Counted from the stretch's first letter, positions 16,500 through 25,661 are shown. The stretch is 64,000 nucleotides of DNA from Bacillota bacterium (GCA_023442775.1 JAEZXH010000004.1:1-64000), one strand, 5' to 3'. The notes: generated by a model from the letters alone, not told the origin. Made by a program: numbers and translations.

Positions 16500-17107
16500 A
16501 GGGAAAATTTGTGGTCCTCGAAGGTGGGGACGGCTGCGGGAAGAGCACCCTTGTCTCCCGCCTCAAGGAAGAGGCATCGCGCCGCAAAAAGGACATCCTC
16601 TTCACCCGGGAACCTGGGGGGACGGAACTGGGGGAGGGGATTCGTCATCTCCTCCTCGACCCGAAGTTTCACCCCTCTGACGAGGCGGAAGCCCTCCTCT
16701 ATGCCGCGGCCCGTGCCCAACACGTGAAGGAAGTCATTCGCCCGGCCCTCGAGGCGGGGCGCACCGTCTTTTGTGAACGCTACATCCTCTCCTCCTTGGC
16801 CTACCAGGGCTATGGGCGAGGCCTTTCTGTGGAGGAGGTGGGAGCCATCAACGCCTTCGCCGTGGGGGGACTTCTTCCGGATCAAGTCATCTTCGTAGAT
16901 TTGCCGCCGAAGGAGGCGATGAAGCGGGTCCTAGGCCGAGAAGGGGCCACGGATCGCCTCGAGAAGGCGGGGGACGCCTTTCACCAGCGGGTCTACGAGG
17001 GCTACCTGGCCCTTCTTGGGGACGCCGCCGTCATCGACGGGACCTTGAGTCCAGAAAAACTCTTTGAAGCACTCGTCCGTTGTCTTGAGGAAAGTGAGGT
17101 ATTCTAA
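16496..17107 (+). CDS. tmk: thymidylate kinase
   Basis: 203 residues. Phosphorylates dTMP to dTDP. P-loop EGGDGCGKST at residues 9-18, the TREPGGTELGE substrate loop, the ERYILSSLAYQG segment and a GREGATDRLE lid are all present. ATGA overlap with the decarboxylase stop implies coupling. Followed directly by darA. Confidence 0.97.
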   Translation: MKGKFVVLEGGDGCGKSTLVSRLKEEASRRKKDILFTREPGGTELGEGIRHLLLDPKFHPSDEAEALLYAAARAQHVKEVIRPALEAGRTVFCERYILSSLAYQGYGRGLSVEEVGAINAFAVGGLLPDQVIFVDLPPKEAMKRVLGREGATDRLEKAGDAFHQRVYEGYLALLGDAAVIDGTLSPEKLFEALVRCLEESEVF

Positions 17108-17434
17108 ATGAAACTCGTCATTGCCATCGTCCAGGACCAGGACGCACACACCCTGATTCAGGACGCCACCAAGGAAAAATTTCGCGTCACCAAACTCTCG
17201 ACCTCTGGAGGATTCTTGAAGTCGGGAAACGCCACCTTGCTCTTCGGGGTGGAGGAAGAGCGTCTCCAAGAACTCTTGGACATCATTGAACACAACGGGA
17301 AATCCAGGGAGGTGAGCACCTCTCTGATGACCGTTGTCGCCCCGGGGGGCTCCTACATTCCCTGTCCCGTCCAGGTCCAGGTCGGCGGCGCCACCGTCTT
17401 TGTCCTTGACGTGGAACAGTTCCATCGCTTCTGA
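17108..17434 (+). CDS. darA: cyclic-di-AMP receptor DarA/PstA (PII-like)
   Basis: 108 residues, the whole length of the PII-like c-di-AMP receptor (YaaQ, DUF970). Seen: MKLVIAIVQDQD start, TKLSTSGGFLKSGNATLLFGVEE (the T-loop/ligand region) and a closing VGGATVFVLDVEQF. It binds c-di-AMP as a trimer; its downstream partner is not established in the family. It starts immediately after the tmk stop and shares a base with holB. GdpP, which degrades c-di-AMP, is encoded at 47213. Confidence 0.93.
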   Translation: MKLVIAIVQDQDAHTLIQDATKEKFRVTKLSTSGGFLKSGNATLLFGVEEERLQELLDIIEHNGKSREVSTSLMTVVAPGGSYIPCPVQVQVGGATVFVLDVEQFHRF

Positions 17435-18357
17435 TGAGGACCCAACTCGTCGGACACGACAAGGTCAAGGACCTTCTTTGCCAAGAACTCGCCTCGCCCC
17501 ACCACGCCTATCTCTTCATGGGGCCGCCGGGGATTGGGAAGGCGAGTCTCGCCAAGGACTTTGGGATGGCCCTTCTCTTCGGGGAAGAAGAGGCCCCGGA
17601 GGAACACCCAGATCTCATCCACCTCGTCGACGAGAAGAGCCTCAAGAAGGAGGCCATCGCCCAGGTGGTGGAAGAGGCGCAAAAGGGGGCCTACGAGGGC
17701 AGTCGGAAGGTCTTTCTTCTCGAAGACGCCCACCTTATGACCGATGCGGCGCAAAATGCCCTCTTAAAGAGTCTCGAGGAACCCCTTCCCGGGGTCTTCT
17801 TTCTCTTGACGGCGCCGAGTCGCGAGTCCCTTCTGCCCACCATCGCAAGCCGTGTTAAGTCCATCTCCATGCGTAGCCTCTCCCGGGAGGAGTTGAAGGC
17901 GAACCTCTTGCAACAGGACCCGCGCTTAAGTCCCGAGGAGTTGGAACTCTATGCCGCCCTTGGGAAGGGGAGCCTCTCCCGGGCCATAGGGTGGATGGGC
18001 GATGGGGACCGGCTCCAGGAGCGGCGGGTCTTTCTCACAGGGGTCTTGGAGCTCAGGAAACGCTCCGGGGCCTGGGCCTTCTCCCTCGCCGAGTCCATCG
18101 GCACCGATCGAGCAAGGGCCTTGGACTATGCCCAGATGCTCGCAGATCTCTTCGAAGACGTGATGCGCCAAGGGGTGGGGCCATTTCATCACCCCGACAT
18201 GACGAGGAGACTCTCCGAGATTTCCTGGCCCCCGGGAGCGGCGGAAGCCCTCTACGACAGGGCGATGAAGCTCAAGAAGGACCTAGAACAGAATGCTCAA
18301 GTGCGCCTCCAATTCGAGGCGGCCTTTCTCTATCTCCAGGAGGTAACCCATGATTGA
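17434..18357 (+). CDS. holB: DNA polymerase III delta' subunit
   Basis: 307 residues. A clamp-loader AAA+ subunit: Walker A GPPGIGKAS, LEDAHLMTDAAQNALLKSLEEP (sensor/Walker B region) and LLTAPSRESLLPTIASRVKSI. The four-Cys zinc module usual between Walker A and the HPD motif is missing; the chain goes straight to EEHPDLIHL. Its ATG shares a base with the darA stop (TGATG), and its end overlaps ricT by 8 bp. Confidence 0.92.
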   Translation: MRTQLVGHDKVKDLLCQELASPHHAYLFMGPPGIGKASLAKDFGMALLFGEEEAPEEHPDLIHLVDEKSLKKEAIAQVVEEAQKGAYEGSRKVFLLEDAHLMTDAAQNALLKSLEEPLPGVFFLLTAPSRESLLPTIASRVKSISMRSLSREELKANLLQQDPRLSPEELELYAALGKGSLSRAIGWMGDGDRLQERRVFLTGVLELRKRSGAWAFSLAESIGTDRARALDYAQMLADLFEDVMRQGVGPFHHPDMTRRLSEISWPPGAAEALYDRAMKLKKDLEQNAQVRLQFEAAFLYLQEVTHD

Positions 18358-19183
18358 AGCAGTGGGGGTGCGTTTTCGCCCCGCGGGAAAAATCTATAGT
18401 TTCGATACGAAGGGCTTCGCCCTCTCCCGTGGGGACCACGTCATCGTGGAGACGATTCGGGGGATGGAGTTGGGCCAAGTGGTGGAGGAGGCCTATGTCC
18501 TCGACGAGGCAGAATTGCGCTCTCCACTGCGTCCAGTTCTCGGCTTTGCCACCGAGGAGGCAAAGGAGCAGGCGGTGAGAAATCGCAAAGACGCCAAGGA
18601 GGCGAAGGCCATTTGCAAGGAGCGCATCGCCGAGCACGGCCTTCCCATGAAACTCGTCGATGCGGAATACACCTTGGACCGAGCGCGCCTCATCTTCTCC
18701 TTTGTCGCCGATGGGCGGGTGGACTTTCGCGCCCTCGTCCGAGACCTCGCCCACATCTTTCACACCCGCATCGAACTGCGTCAGATTGGGGTGCGGGACC
18801 AGGCCAAACACGTGGGGGGCCTCGGGTGTTGCGGCCGGGTCTGTTGTTGCAAGAATCATATGGAGGAGTTCTCTCCCGTGAGCATCCGCATGGCGAAGGA
18901 CCAGGGCCTCAGTCTTCATCCGATGAAGATCAACGGGGTCTGCGGTCGTCTCATGTGCTGTTTGCGCTACGAACAGGAGGGCTATGAAGAGAGTCTGAAG
19001 CGACTGCCAAAGCGTGGCACCCGGGTGCGCTGTCCCGAGGGAGAGGGCGTGGTGCTCCAGAACTTTACGATCTCCGCCACGGTGCGCCTGCGCATTGAAG
19101 AAGGGGATGAGACCCGCACCGTCGTCGTCCCGGTGGAAGTGGTGGAGGTCCTCGAGGAAAAGAACCATGAAGCGACTGAGTAA
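18350..19183 (+). CDS. ricT: RicT/YaaT, PSP1 domain Fe-S protein
   Basis: 277 residues. PSP1 C-terminal domain with Cys160, 161, 165, 166, 167 (GCCGRVCCC) and Cys198, 203, 204 (VCGRLMCC), the cysteines that in B. subtilis RicT bind an Fe-S cluster. In that species RicT acts with RicA and RicF in RNA processing with RNase Y and in development. Encoded directly after holB as usual. The partners are not in this window. Confidence 0.93.
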   Translation: MIEAVGVRFRPAGKIYSFDTKGFALSRGDHVIVETIRGMELGQVVEEAYVLDEAELRSPLRPVLGFATEEAKEQAVRNRKDAKEAKAICKERIAEHGLPMKLVDAEYTLDRARLIFSFVADGRVDFRALVRDLAHIFHTRIELRQIGVRDQAKHVGGLGCCGRVCCCKNHMEEFSPVSIRMAKDQGLSLHPMKINGVCGRLMCCLRYEQEGYEESLKRLPKRGTRVRCPEGEGVVLQNFTISATVRLRIEEGDETRTVVVPVEVVEVLEEKNHEATE

Positions 19184-21329
19184 GTGGCGGCTCCACGGGA
19201 GCATCGCCGTCTCCAATCGGATGTTTCTCCTGCGCCGTCGCCTCAAGACCTCCTACGGCCGCACCGACGGGGTGAGTGCCCGGTGGCTGCGTCTTCTGGC
19301 GGCTCTTCTCTCCCTAGGCCTCTTCGCCAATTACGACCTCCACCTCTCGGTGCCCTGGTGGATTCTCACGATCTTGGGCACCGCAATCTTCTATGGGCTC
19401 TATACCCTGTTGGACTGGTGCGTGCGAAAGGCCCTTGGCCTCCTTCACACCTTTTCCCTCTCTCTGGCGATTTCTCTCGTCCTCCTCTTCGTCCTCGGCC
19501 TCGAGTGGATGGAGGACGGCTTCGCCCCCGGGGAGAGTCCGACGTGGATGGGGGTGCTCTTCCTCCTCCTTCTCATTTCCGCCCAGTGGATGCTCTCCAA
19601 GGGCTATGCCGCCGTTTTCGTCAACCATAAGAAAAACGGCCGCGCCATGGGCCTTTTCCTCTTTGGCCTTTTCTCCACCGTAGGGCTTCTCCTCCTCTTT
19701 CTCGGAGAGGGGTTTGCCCATGAGAAAAAGGAAGACCTCCTCGCCATGCTCCCGAAGGTGGAGAGCAGTTGGGAGGAGGGGAGTTTTCCCGTGGAGGTCG
19801 TGGACTACGGCCCAGAGACCACCCGCCCGACGAAGACGGTGAACCTCCTTCCCTATGTGAGTTACAAGGGGTGGAACCGCACTATGCGAGACGCCATCTT
19901 GGGCTACGACCTCGGTCAGACGCCTCTCGCCGGGCGGGTCTATCTCCCGGTCACCGAGGAGAAGGTCCCGGTTCTCTTCTTCATTCACGGCAACCACATC
20001 ATGACGGAAGAGAGTCACTTGGGCTATGAGGAGCTGGGGCGCACCCTCGCCTCCCACGGCATTGCCATGGTGAGTGTGGACGAGCGTATGCTCAACGGCT
20101 TTCTCGGCTACGGCGTGGGCAACGAAAATGACGCTCGGGCGATTCTTCTCCTCGAAAACGTCAAGGCCCTCCTCACGGAAGAGGGGATTGGGGATCGGTT
20201 TGACCAGTCCCACATGGCCTTTGGGGGCCATAGTCGCGGGGGAGAGGCGGCGGCGGTGGCCTGCGCCTTCCAACACCTACAGCGCCTTCCCGAAGATGGG
20301 AATCGTCGCCTCGATCTCGATTTTGAAGTCAAGACGGTCCTCGCCGTGGCACCGACCTCGGGACAATACCTTCCCGGGGGGCATGCCCTCGCCCTCCAAG
20401 ACGTAGATTATCTCGTCCTCCACGGCTCCCACGACGCCGACGTCAACGTCTTTCAGGGCCTCGAGGAGTACGACCGTGTGAATTTTTCCGGGAAGGAACA
20501 TCACTTCAAGTCCGCCCTCTACATCGGCTACGCCAACCACGGCCAGTTTAACGCCCGCTGGGGTCGCTATGACAAGGTGAGTCCCTATCGGTGGTTCTTA
20601 CAGACGAGAGACCTCCTCTTGGGAGAGGACCAGCGCCAGATCTTGAGCCGCGCCGCGGTGAAATTCTTAAAGGCCTCCTTTGAGGGAGAGGACTTTTCCC
20701 AGTTCCTCGCCCATCCAGCCCAAGAACTCGGGGTGAAGACGGTGTGCGGCGCCCTCTACGAGGAGTCGGGTGAGAGGAGAATCGCCGACTTTGAGGAGGA
20801 TGCCGACCTCCTCACGACGAGTCTTGCCACGGTAAAGACCAAGGGCCTCTCCACCTGGAGAGAGGGGCGCATCGCCTATCCCATTGGCTCCCGTTCCCGG
20901 GACAATCACGCCGTGGAAGTGGGCTGGAATGCCGAAGGGGCCTACACCCTCGCCTTGAAAGAGCCCATGGACCTTCGCGGCGGCCTCAGTTTTGCCTATG
21001 GGAACCTCTCTGACGAAAAGGTGGATTTTTCCATCAAGGTCACCGACGCCCGCGGACAATCTACCCAGGTGAGCCTCTCGAAGTTCGACCTCGGACTCCC
21101 CCGCCTCTCCGTGGCCATGACGAAACTTCAGGCCCTCACCGAAGATTTCGAGATGCAAGAGCTGGCGAAGACGGTGCGCATCCCCTCCGCGATGCTCTCC
21201 GGTGTCGATACAAAACACGTCAAGGAGATAACTTTCCTGTTTAACCGCTCGAAAAATGGGTATGTATGGATTGATGAGGTGGGCAGTCTCCCACCGCCAA
21301 CGACAACACGTGCAATCAAGGAGGTATGA
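19167..21329 (+). CDS. membrane-anchored alpha/beta hydrolase with C-terminal beta domain
   Basis: About 720 residues from ATG 19167, overlapping the ricT end. The N-terminal ~200 residues hold five or so membrane helices. The middle is an alpha/beta hydrolase: FFIHGNH (oxyanion loop type), nucleophile elbow GGHSRGGEA, and later HGSHDADVN and ANHGQFN as candidate Asp/His regions. The last ~180 residues look beta-rich and carbohydrate-binding-like, ending KNGYVWIDEVG. It resembles PAF-acetylhydrolase or lipase-like predicted hydrolases; substrate unknown. A membrane-tethered extracellular esterase is the likely form. The RBS for ferritin lies at its 3' end. Confidence 0.75.
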   Translation: MKRLSKWRLHGSIAVSNRMFLLRRRLKTSYGRTDGVSARWLRLLAALLSLGLFANYDLHLSVPWWILTILGTAIFYGLYTLLDWCVRKALGLLHTFSLSLAISLVLLFVLGLEWMEDGFAPGESPTWMGVLFLLLLISAQWMLSKGYAAVFVNHKKNGRAMGLFLFGLFSTVGLLLLFLGEGFAHEKKEDLLAMLPKVESSWEEGSFPVEVVDYGPETTRPTKTVNLLPYVSYKGWNRTMRDAILGYDLGQTPLAGRVYLPVTEEKVPVLFFIHGNHIMTEESHLGYEELGRTLASHGIAMVSVDERMLNGFLGYGVGNENDARAILLLENVKALLTEEGIGDRFDQSHMAFGGHSRGGEAAAVACAFQHLQRLPEDGNRRLDLDFEVKTVLAVAPTSGQYLPGGHALALQDVDYLVLHGSHDADVNVFQGLEEYDRVNFSGKEHHFKSALYIGYANHGQFNARWGRYDKVSPYRWFLQTRDLLLGEDQRQILSRAAVKFLKASFEGEDFSQFLAHPAQELGVKTVCGALYEESGERRIADFEEDADLLTTSLATVKTKGLSTWREGRIAYPIGSRSRDNHAVEVGWNAEGAYTLALKEPMDLRGGLSFAYGNLSDEKVDFSIKVTDARGQSTQVSLSKFDLGLPRLSVAMTKLQALTEDFEMQELAKTVRIPSAMLSGVDTKHVKEITFLFNRSKNGYVWIDEVGSLPPPTTTRAIKEV

Positions 21330-21333
21330 ACCA

Positions 21334-21810
21334 ATGAACCTGATGGAAAAAGTGAACAAGCAATTTAATTTTGAACTCTCTTCCGCCTACACCTACATGG
21401 CCATGAGCAACTACTGCAAGTCCCGTGGGATGGACGGCTTTGCCCACTTCATGTTCGAGCAAGCCAAGGAAGAATTCGGCCACGCCCGCAAGTTCTACAA
21501 CTTCCTCTATGAAATGGACTTCACTCCCGAATACGAAGCCATGGAAAAGCCCGAAGCGAGCTACGAAACCTTCACCGACATGTTCAAGGACGCCCTCGCT
21601 CACGAGAAGGAAGTCACCCGTCGTATCAAGGAAATCTACAAGGATGCCATTGAAGCTGGTTGCGTGGACACCCAACAATTCCTCGATTGGTTCATCGCTG
21701 AACAACGTGAAGAAGAGGAAACCTTCCGCGGAATCGTCGAGCGCATGGAGCGCATCAACGAATCCTGGAACGGCCTCTACATCTACGACGCCGCTCTCGG
21801 CCAACGGTAA
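21334..21810 (+). CDS. ftnA: bacterial non-haem ferritin
   Basis: 158 residues forming a four-helix ferritin. The ferroxidase residues are all present, offset by three from E. coli FtnA: E14, E47, H50, E91, Q124, E127. It oxidises and stores iron in a 24-mer. ATG 21334 is chosen for AAGGAGG upstream, which lies inside the end of the hydrolase gene (stop 4 bp before). It is either co-transcribed with the hydrolase or has an internal promoter I could not see. The last gene before a terminator. Confidence 0.95.
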   Translation: MNLMEKVNKQFNFELSSAYTYMAMSNYCKSRGMDGFAHFMFEQAKEEFGHARKFYNFLYEMDFTPEYEAMEKPEASYETFTDMFKDALAHEKEVTRRIKEIYKDAIEAGCVDTQQFLDWFIAEQREEEETFRGIVERMERINESWNGLYIYDAALGQR

Positions 21811-21814
21811 ACAC

Positions 21815-21843
21815 AAAAAAGCACCCCTTGGGGTGCTTTTTTT
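21815..21843. terminator. bidirectional terminator after ferritin
   Basis: GCACCCC (21821-21827), TT, GGGGTGC (21830-21836), preceded by six A and followed by seven T. It also serves the convergent small gene. Confidence 0.9.
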
Positions 21844-21849
21844 GTGGAA

Positions 21850-21957
21850 TCAATAGCCCAAGAGGGCGCGGAGATATGGGGCGGTGAGAAGGCCGATGAC
21901 AAGACCGGCGACGAAGATCAAGATCTTTCCCCAAAGGGGCATGGGACGAGTTTCCAT
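21850..21957 (-). CDS. single-pass small membrane protein, 35 residues
   Basis: METRPMPLWGK followed by a hydrophobic helix (ILIFVAGLVIGLLTAPYL) and ALLGY. Start at 21957 is set by AAAGGAG 6 nt upstream. It is flanked by terminators and an upstream AT-rich region, so it looks like a real one-gene unit. No family recognised; the GLLxAP motif resembles YtxH-like small proteins, but the match is weak. Confidence 0.6.
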   Translation of the reverse strand: METRPMPLWGKILIFVAGLVIGLLTAPYLRALLGY

Positions 21958-22091
21958 GACGTTCTCCTTTCCGGGAGGTTTGAGGGGCTTTCTAGGCAAG
22001 GCGTTTATTTTCTTAGAGATAGCGTACCACAAAAAAACAATTTGCAACCCAAATTAGGAAGTTATATTTTTCACGATGGTAGTATTTCATT

Positions 22092-22122
22092 AAAAAAATG
22101 CCCAAGGCTCAAGACCTTGGGC
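22092..22122 (-). terminator. terminator of biotin operon
   Basis: Minus strand GCCCAAGG - 7-nt loop - CCTTGGGC then ATTTTTTT. The bioA TGA stop lies in the loop. Confidence 0.88.
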
Positions 22123-23410
22123 GAGTAAAGAAATCTTTCATCGTAGTGAGGACAGTGGTAAGTTCCTCGTCGGAGATGATGTAGGGGACCATGGCGTAGG
22201 CAATGTTTAAGAAGGGGCGGGCGAAGACGCCACGGGAGATGGCAAATTCCTGATAGCCTTCGAGGAGTCCTCGATCCTCGACTTCTACGGCGATGCAGCC
22301 TCCCATGATGCGTACCTCCTTGACCCCGGGGGCGGAGAAGCCCTCCATGATCTCTCGCGCCTTTTCCTCGATGTGGGCGACACGGGCGGGGATGTCCAGC
22401 TCTTCAAAGAGGTCGATCCCCGCAAGGGCGACGGCACAGGCCATGGGATTTCCCATAAAGGTGGGGCCGTGCATGAGGGCGAAGTCTGGGTCGTCGTCAT
22501 AGAAGGCATCGAAGACGTGGTCCCTGGCGATGGTGGCGGCGTGGCCCATGGTCCCTCCCGTGAGAGCCTTTCCGAGACAGAGAATGTCCGGGAGCACCAC
22601 ATCGGCGACGAAGCGGTGACCCGTGCGGCCAAAGCCCGTGGCCACTTCGTCGAAGATGAGAAGGACCCCGTATTCGTCGCAGAGTTCCCGGGCCCGCTCG
22701 AGGAAGGAAATGTCGTACATGCGCATCCCTCCCGCTCCTTGGAGCAGGGGTTCTACAATCATGGCGTAGAGGCGGTGGCCATAGGCGGCGAAGGCCTCCT
22801 CCAAGGCGTCGATGGTTGTGGGAATGTGGTGGACGTAAGGGCTCTTCCCATAGGCGGAGAGGATGAAGTGGTAGTCTTCGTCATCGCCAATCTCCATGGT
22901 CTTGAAGGTGTCGCCGTGGTAGGAGTGGGTGAGGGAGAGGACCTCGAGGCGCGGCGTGGGAAGGTCAAATCCGTTTTCGTGGTGGGCTCCTTCGAGACGC
23001 ATTTGGTCGGTGAGCAGAGGCTCTTCACCCTTGCCCTCGCGCTCTCGCCTCTTGTTTTGGTTGATGGAATATTGGAGGGCCATCTTCAACGCCACCTCCA
23101 CGGCGACGGAGCCGGAGTCGGAGAAGAAGACGTGGTTTAGATCTCCTGGGAGCCATTCCTCCAGCCGCTTTGCCAATTTCTCCGCGGGTGTATGGGAGAG
23201 GCCGCCGAGCATGACGTGGGGGAGAATGGAGAGTTGGCGCTCCATCGCCTCCCGAAGGGCGGGGTGGTTGTAGCCATAGATGGTGCTCCACCAGGAGGAG
23301 ACGGAATCGATGAGGGGACCCCGCTCCGTCTCGAGGATGCAGTCGTGGGCAAAGGAGACGGGAATCGGCAAAGCCATGGTCTTCATCTGGGCGTAGGGAT
23401 ACCAGAGCAT
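22109..23410 (-). CDS. bioA: adenosylmethionine-8-amino-7-oxononanoate aminotransferase
   Basis: 433 residues. PLP enzyme converting 7-keto-8-aminopelargonate to 7,8-diaminopelargonate. Seen: WWSTIYGYNHPAL, the FSDSGSVAVEVALKMALQY segment, DEVATGFGRTG and PLP lysine in LCLGKALTGG. Last gene of bioY-bioB-bioD-bioA; its start overlaps the end of bioD by one base. No bioF, bioC or bioH is nearby, so KAPA must come from elsewhere. Confidence 0.95.
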   Translation of the reverse strand: MLWYPYAQMKTMALPIPVSFAHDCILETERGPLIDSVSSWWSTIYGYNHPALREAMERQLSILPHVMLGGLSHTPAEKLAKRLEEWLPGDLNHVFFSDSGSVAVEVALKMALQYSINQNKRREREGKGEEPLLTDQMRLEGAHHENGFDLPTPRLEVLSLTHSYHGDTFKTMEIGDDEDYHFILSAYGKSPYVHHIPTTIDALEEAFAAYGHRLYAMIVEPLLQGAGGMRMYDISFLERARELCDEYGVLLIFDEVATGFGRTGHRFVADVVLPDILCLGKALTGGTMGHAATIARDHVFDAFYDDDPDFALMHGPTFMGNPMACAVALAGIDLFEELDIPARVAHIEEKAREIMEGFSAPGVKEVRIMGGCIAVEVEDRGLLEGYQEFAISRGVFARPFLNIAYAMVPYIISDEELTTVLTTMKDFFTRPRS

Positions 23411-24099
23411 CAGGAGTTCCTTTCTGTGAGTCGGGCGAGGGCCTCTTCTGAGAGGTGAAGGTCCATCGCTCCCCGTGCGATGGTGGCGAGGACTGGGACG
23501 TCGGTCATCTCCTCAATCATCTCGAGATTATCTCGGTGAAGGGGGCTCTCTTCATTGAAGTTATTGAGGAGAATCCCAAGGGGAGAAAAACCCTCGTGCT
23601 CAAGATAATAGAGGGTCAGTCCCAAGGCGTTTAGGGTGCCAAGACCTGCATCGGCGACGATGAGGACATCGCGGCCCACGAGGCGCGCCACGTCGACGAG
23701 GTCTAAGTGGTGCTTCCCTCGGGCGAGGGGACAAAGAATCCCGCCGCTCCCTTCCACGAGGAGCATCTCATGGGCGCGATTTGCCTCGACATAGGCTTTT
23801 CTCACCACCTCCGGGTCCACCTCGGGTCCTTCGAGGCGGCCTGCAAGGTGGGGGGAGACGGCGATTTCATAGACGTAGGGACACATGGAGGCGAGGTCCT
23901 GGGAGAGACCCCCCATGGTCTTCACCGTGAGGGCATCCCCGGGGATGAGGGATCCCTTCTCGTCTCTTTCGTTGCCACTCATCGCCGCCTTGAAATAGCC
24001 CACGTCGACGCCGGCGTCTTTCAGGGCCTTGGCGAGGAGTCCCGTGACGTAGGTCTTTCCCACTTCCGTTCCCGTGCCGGTGACAAAGAGATTACGCAT
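23410..24099 (-). CDS. bioD: dethiobiotin synthetase
   Basis: 229 residues. Converts diaminopelargonate and CO2 to dethiobiotin with ATP. P-loop GTGTEVGKT near the start, LLVEGSGGILCPL (catalytic loop) and LIVADAGLGTLNA are typical. It overlaps bioB by 8 bp and bioA by one base: tight translational coupling. Confidence 0.95.
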   Translation of the reverse strand: MRNLFVTGTGTEVGKTYVTGLLAKALKDAGVDVGYFKAAMSGNERDEKGSLIPGDALTVKTMGGLSQDLASMCPYVYEIAVSPHLAGRLEGPEVDPEVVRKAYVEANRAHEMLLVEGSGGILCPLARGKHHLDLVDVARLVGRDVLIVADAGLGTLNALGLTLYYLEHEGFSPLGILLNNFNEESPLHRDNLEMIEEMTDVPVLATIARGAMDLHLSEEALARLTERNS

Positions 24100-25072
24100 A
24101 ATCGTGCCTCAAGGTGTACCCGAGTTCGTCGAGAAGGGCCCGGTCTTTCGCCACGGTGATGCCCTGGGTGGTGAGCATGTCGCCGGAGATGGCGGCGTTG
24201 GCTCCCGAGGTGAAACAGGCCCGTCCTTTGTCGGGGAGGAGGCCACGGCCCCCGGCGAGGCGCACGGAGACGTCGGGGAGGAGGAAGCGGTAGATGGCCA
24301 CCATCCGCTGGACCTCCTCGGGGGAGAGGGGAGTCACGTCTCCCAAGGGGGTGCCGGGAATGGGGTTTAAGACGTTGACGGGAACGCTCTTGATGTGTAA
24401 GTCTCGCAGGGTGAGGGCCATGTCGATGCGATCCTCCACGGTTTCGCCGAGGCCGAAGATGCCACCGCTACAGACCCCGAGACCTGCCGCTTTGGCGTTT
24501 GCAATGGCTTGAAGCTTGTCGGCGAAGGTGTGGGTGGAACAGATGGAGGGGAAGAAGCGCTCCGAGGTCTCGAGGTTGTTGTGAATCCGAGAGACCCCCG
24601 CTTCTTTTAAGAGGCGAAACTCCTCTTCTTCGAGGAGGCCAAAGGAGACGCAGACGTCGATGTCCACTTCTTCTCGGATGCGGCGCACCGCACGAGCCAT
24701 GGTCTTGACCTCTTCCGGGGCGAGGCGACGTCCCGAGGTGACGATGGAGTAGCGAAGCACTCCTTGGCGGGCATTTTCCTTGGCCCCTTCGACGATGGTC
24801 TCCTCGTCGAGGAGGGGATATTCGTCGACGTTGGTGTGATGGTGCCCCGACTGGGCGCAGAACCGGCAGTTCTCCGAGCACCGGCCACTCTTGCCGTTGA
24901 TGATGGTACACATGTCAAATCCATCGGCGCAGAAGTGGCGGCGAATGGCATCGGCAGAGGAGGCGAGGGCTTCGAGGGGGGCATCAAAGAGATCGAGGGC
25001 CTCTTCTTTGGTCACGTCATGGCCGTCGAGGACACGGTCCCTTAAGGCGTAGACTTCTTGAGCGTTCATCAC
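24092..25072 (-). CDS. bioB: biotin synthase (radical SAM)
   Basis: 326 residues. Inserts sulfur into dethiobiotin. The radical-SAM cluster cysteines are C65, C69 and C72 (CSENCRFC), followed by AQSGHHHT; NVLNPIPGTPLG and AGGRGLLPDKG are family motifs. Second gene of the operon, 18 bp after bioY. Confidence 0.97.
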   Translation of the reverse strand: MMNAQEVYALRDRVLDGHDVTKEEALDLFDAPLEALASSADAIRRHFCADGFDMCTIINGKSGRCSENCRFCAQSGHHHTNVDEYPLLDEETIVEGAKENARQGVLRYSIVTSGRRLAPEEVKTMARAVRRIREEVDIDVCVSFGLLEEEEFRLLKEAGVSRIHNNLETSERFFPSICSTHTFADKLQAIANAKAAGLGVCSGGIFGLGETVEDRIDMALTLRDLHIKSVPVNVLNPIPGTPLGDVTPLSPEEVQRMVAIYRFLLPDVSVRLAGGRGLLPDKGRACFTSGANAAISGDMLTTQGITVAKDRALLDELGYTLRHDYA

Positions 25073-25090
25073 AAAACCTTCTTTCTTGGA

Positions 25091-25630
25091 TTAGAGTCGT
25101 TTGAGAGCAGGGCGGAGGCGACGGCAGAGAAGTGCCGCCACGAGAGAGAGGGCTACGTCTCCAGGCAGGGGGAGGAGGAAGCCATGGAGGAGAAGGGGGA
25201 CGATGCCGATGGGCTGCTTTAAGTACATGGAGCGAATGAGAAACAGGTGGACGCATCCCATGACGTAGACGATGAGAAGCCCAACGATGGCGGCGAGGAA
25301 GAGTTCTCCAATGCCGCGTTTTCTCTCGGCGAGAAGTCCCGTGGCGAAGGAACCGAAGATGAACCCGGCGAGGTACCCGAAGGTGGGTTGGAATATGTAG
25401 GCCGGTCCGCCGCCTTGGGTGAAGATGGGAATGCCGATGAGTCCCAAGAGGACGTAGAGCCCAGAGGCGAGGGCACCTTTCTTGGCACCGAGGAGCATCC
25501 CGGCGAGGGTGGTGAAGAAAAATTGCAGAGTAAAGGGAACGTAGGGGACGGGGACGCGGATAAAGGCCCCGACGGCAATGAGGGCGACGAAGAGGCCCAC
25601 GAGAGCGAGGTCGCGATTTTGTTGACGCAT
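25091..25630 (-). CDS. bioY: biotin ECF transporter substrate-specific component BioY
   Basis: 179 residues with about six helices. Start ATG 25630 (RBS AAAGGAGC) is preferred to a longer start that would lie at the transcription start. Seen: RVPVPYVPFTLQFFFTTLAGMLLG-type first half and the GYLAGFIFGSFATG segment. BioY captures biotin and works with a shared energising module (EcfAA'T), not encoded here, though CbiQO-type proteins are nearby. First gene of the operon. Confidence 0.93.
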   Translation of the reverse strand: MRQQNRDLALVGLFVALIAVGAFIRVPVPYVPFTLQFFFTTLAGMLLGAKKGALASGLYVLLGLIGIPIFTQGGGPAYIFQPTFGYLAGFIFGSFATGLLAERKRGIGELFLAAIVGLLIVYVMGCVHLFLIRSMYLKQPIGIVPLLLHGFLLPLPGDVALSLVAALLCRRLRPALKRL

Positions 25631-25661
25631 GGCGCGCTCCTTTCCATGTGGTGATGGGAAA

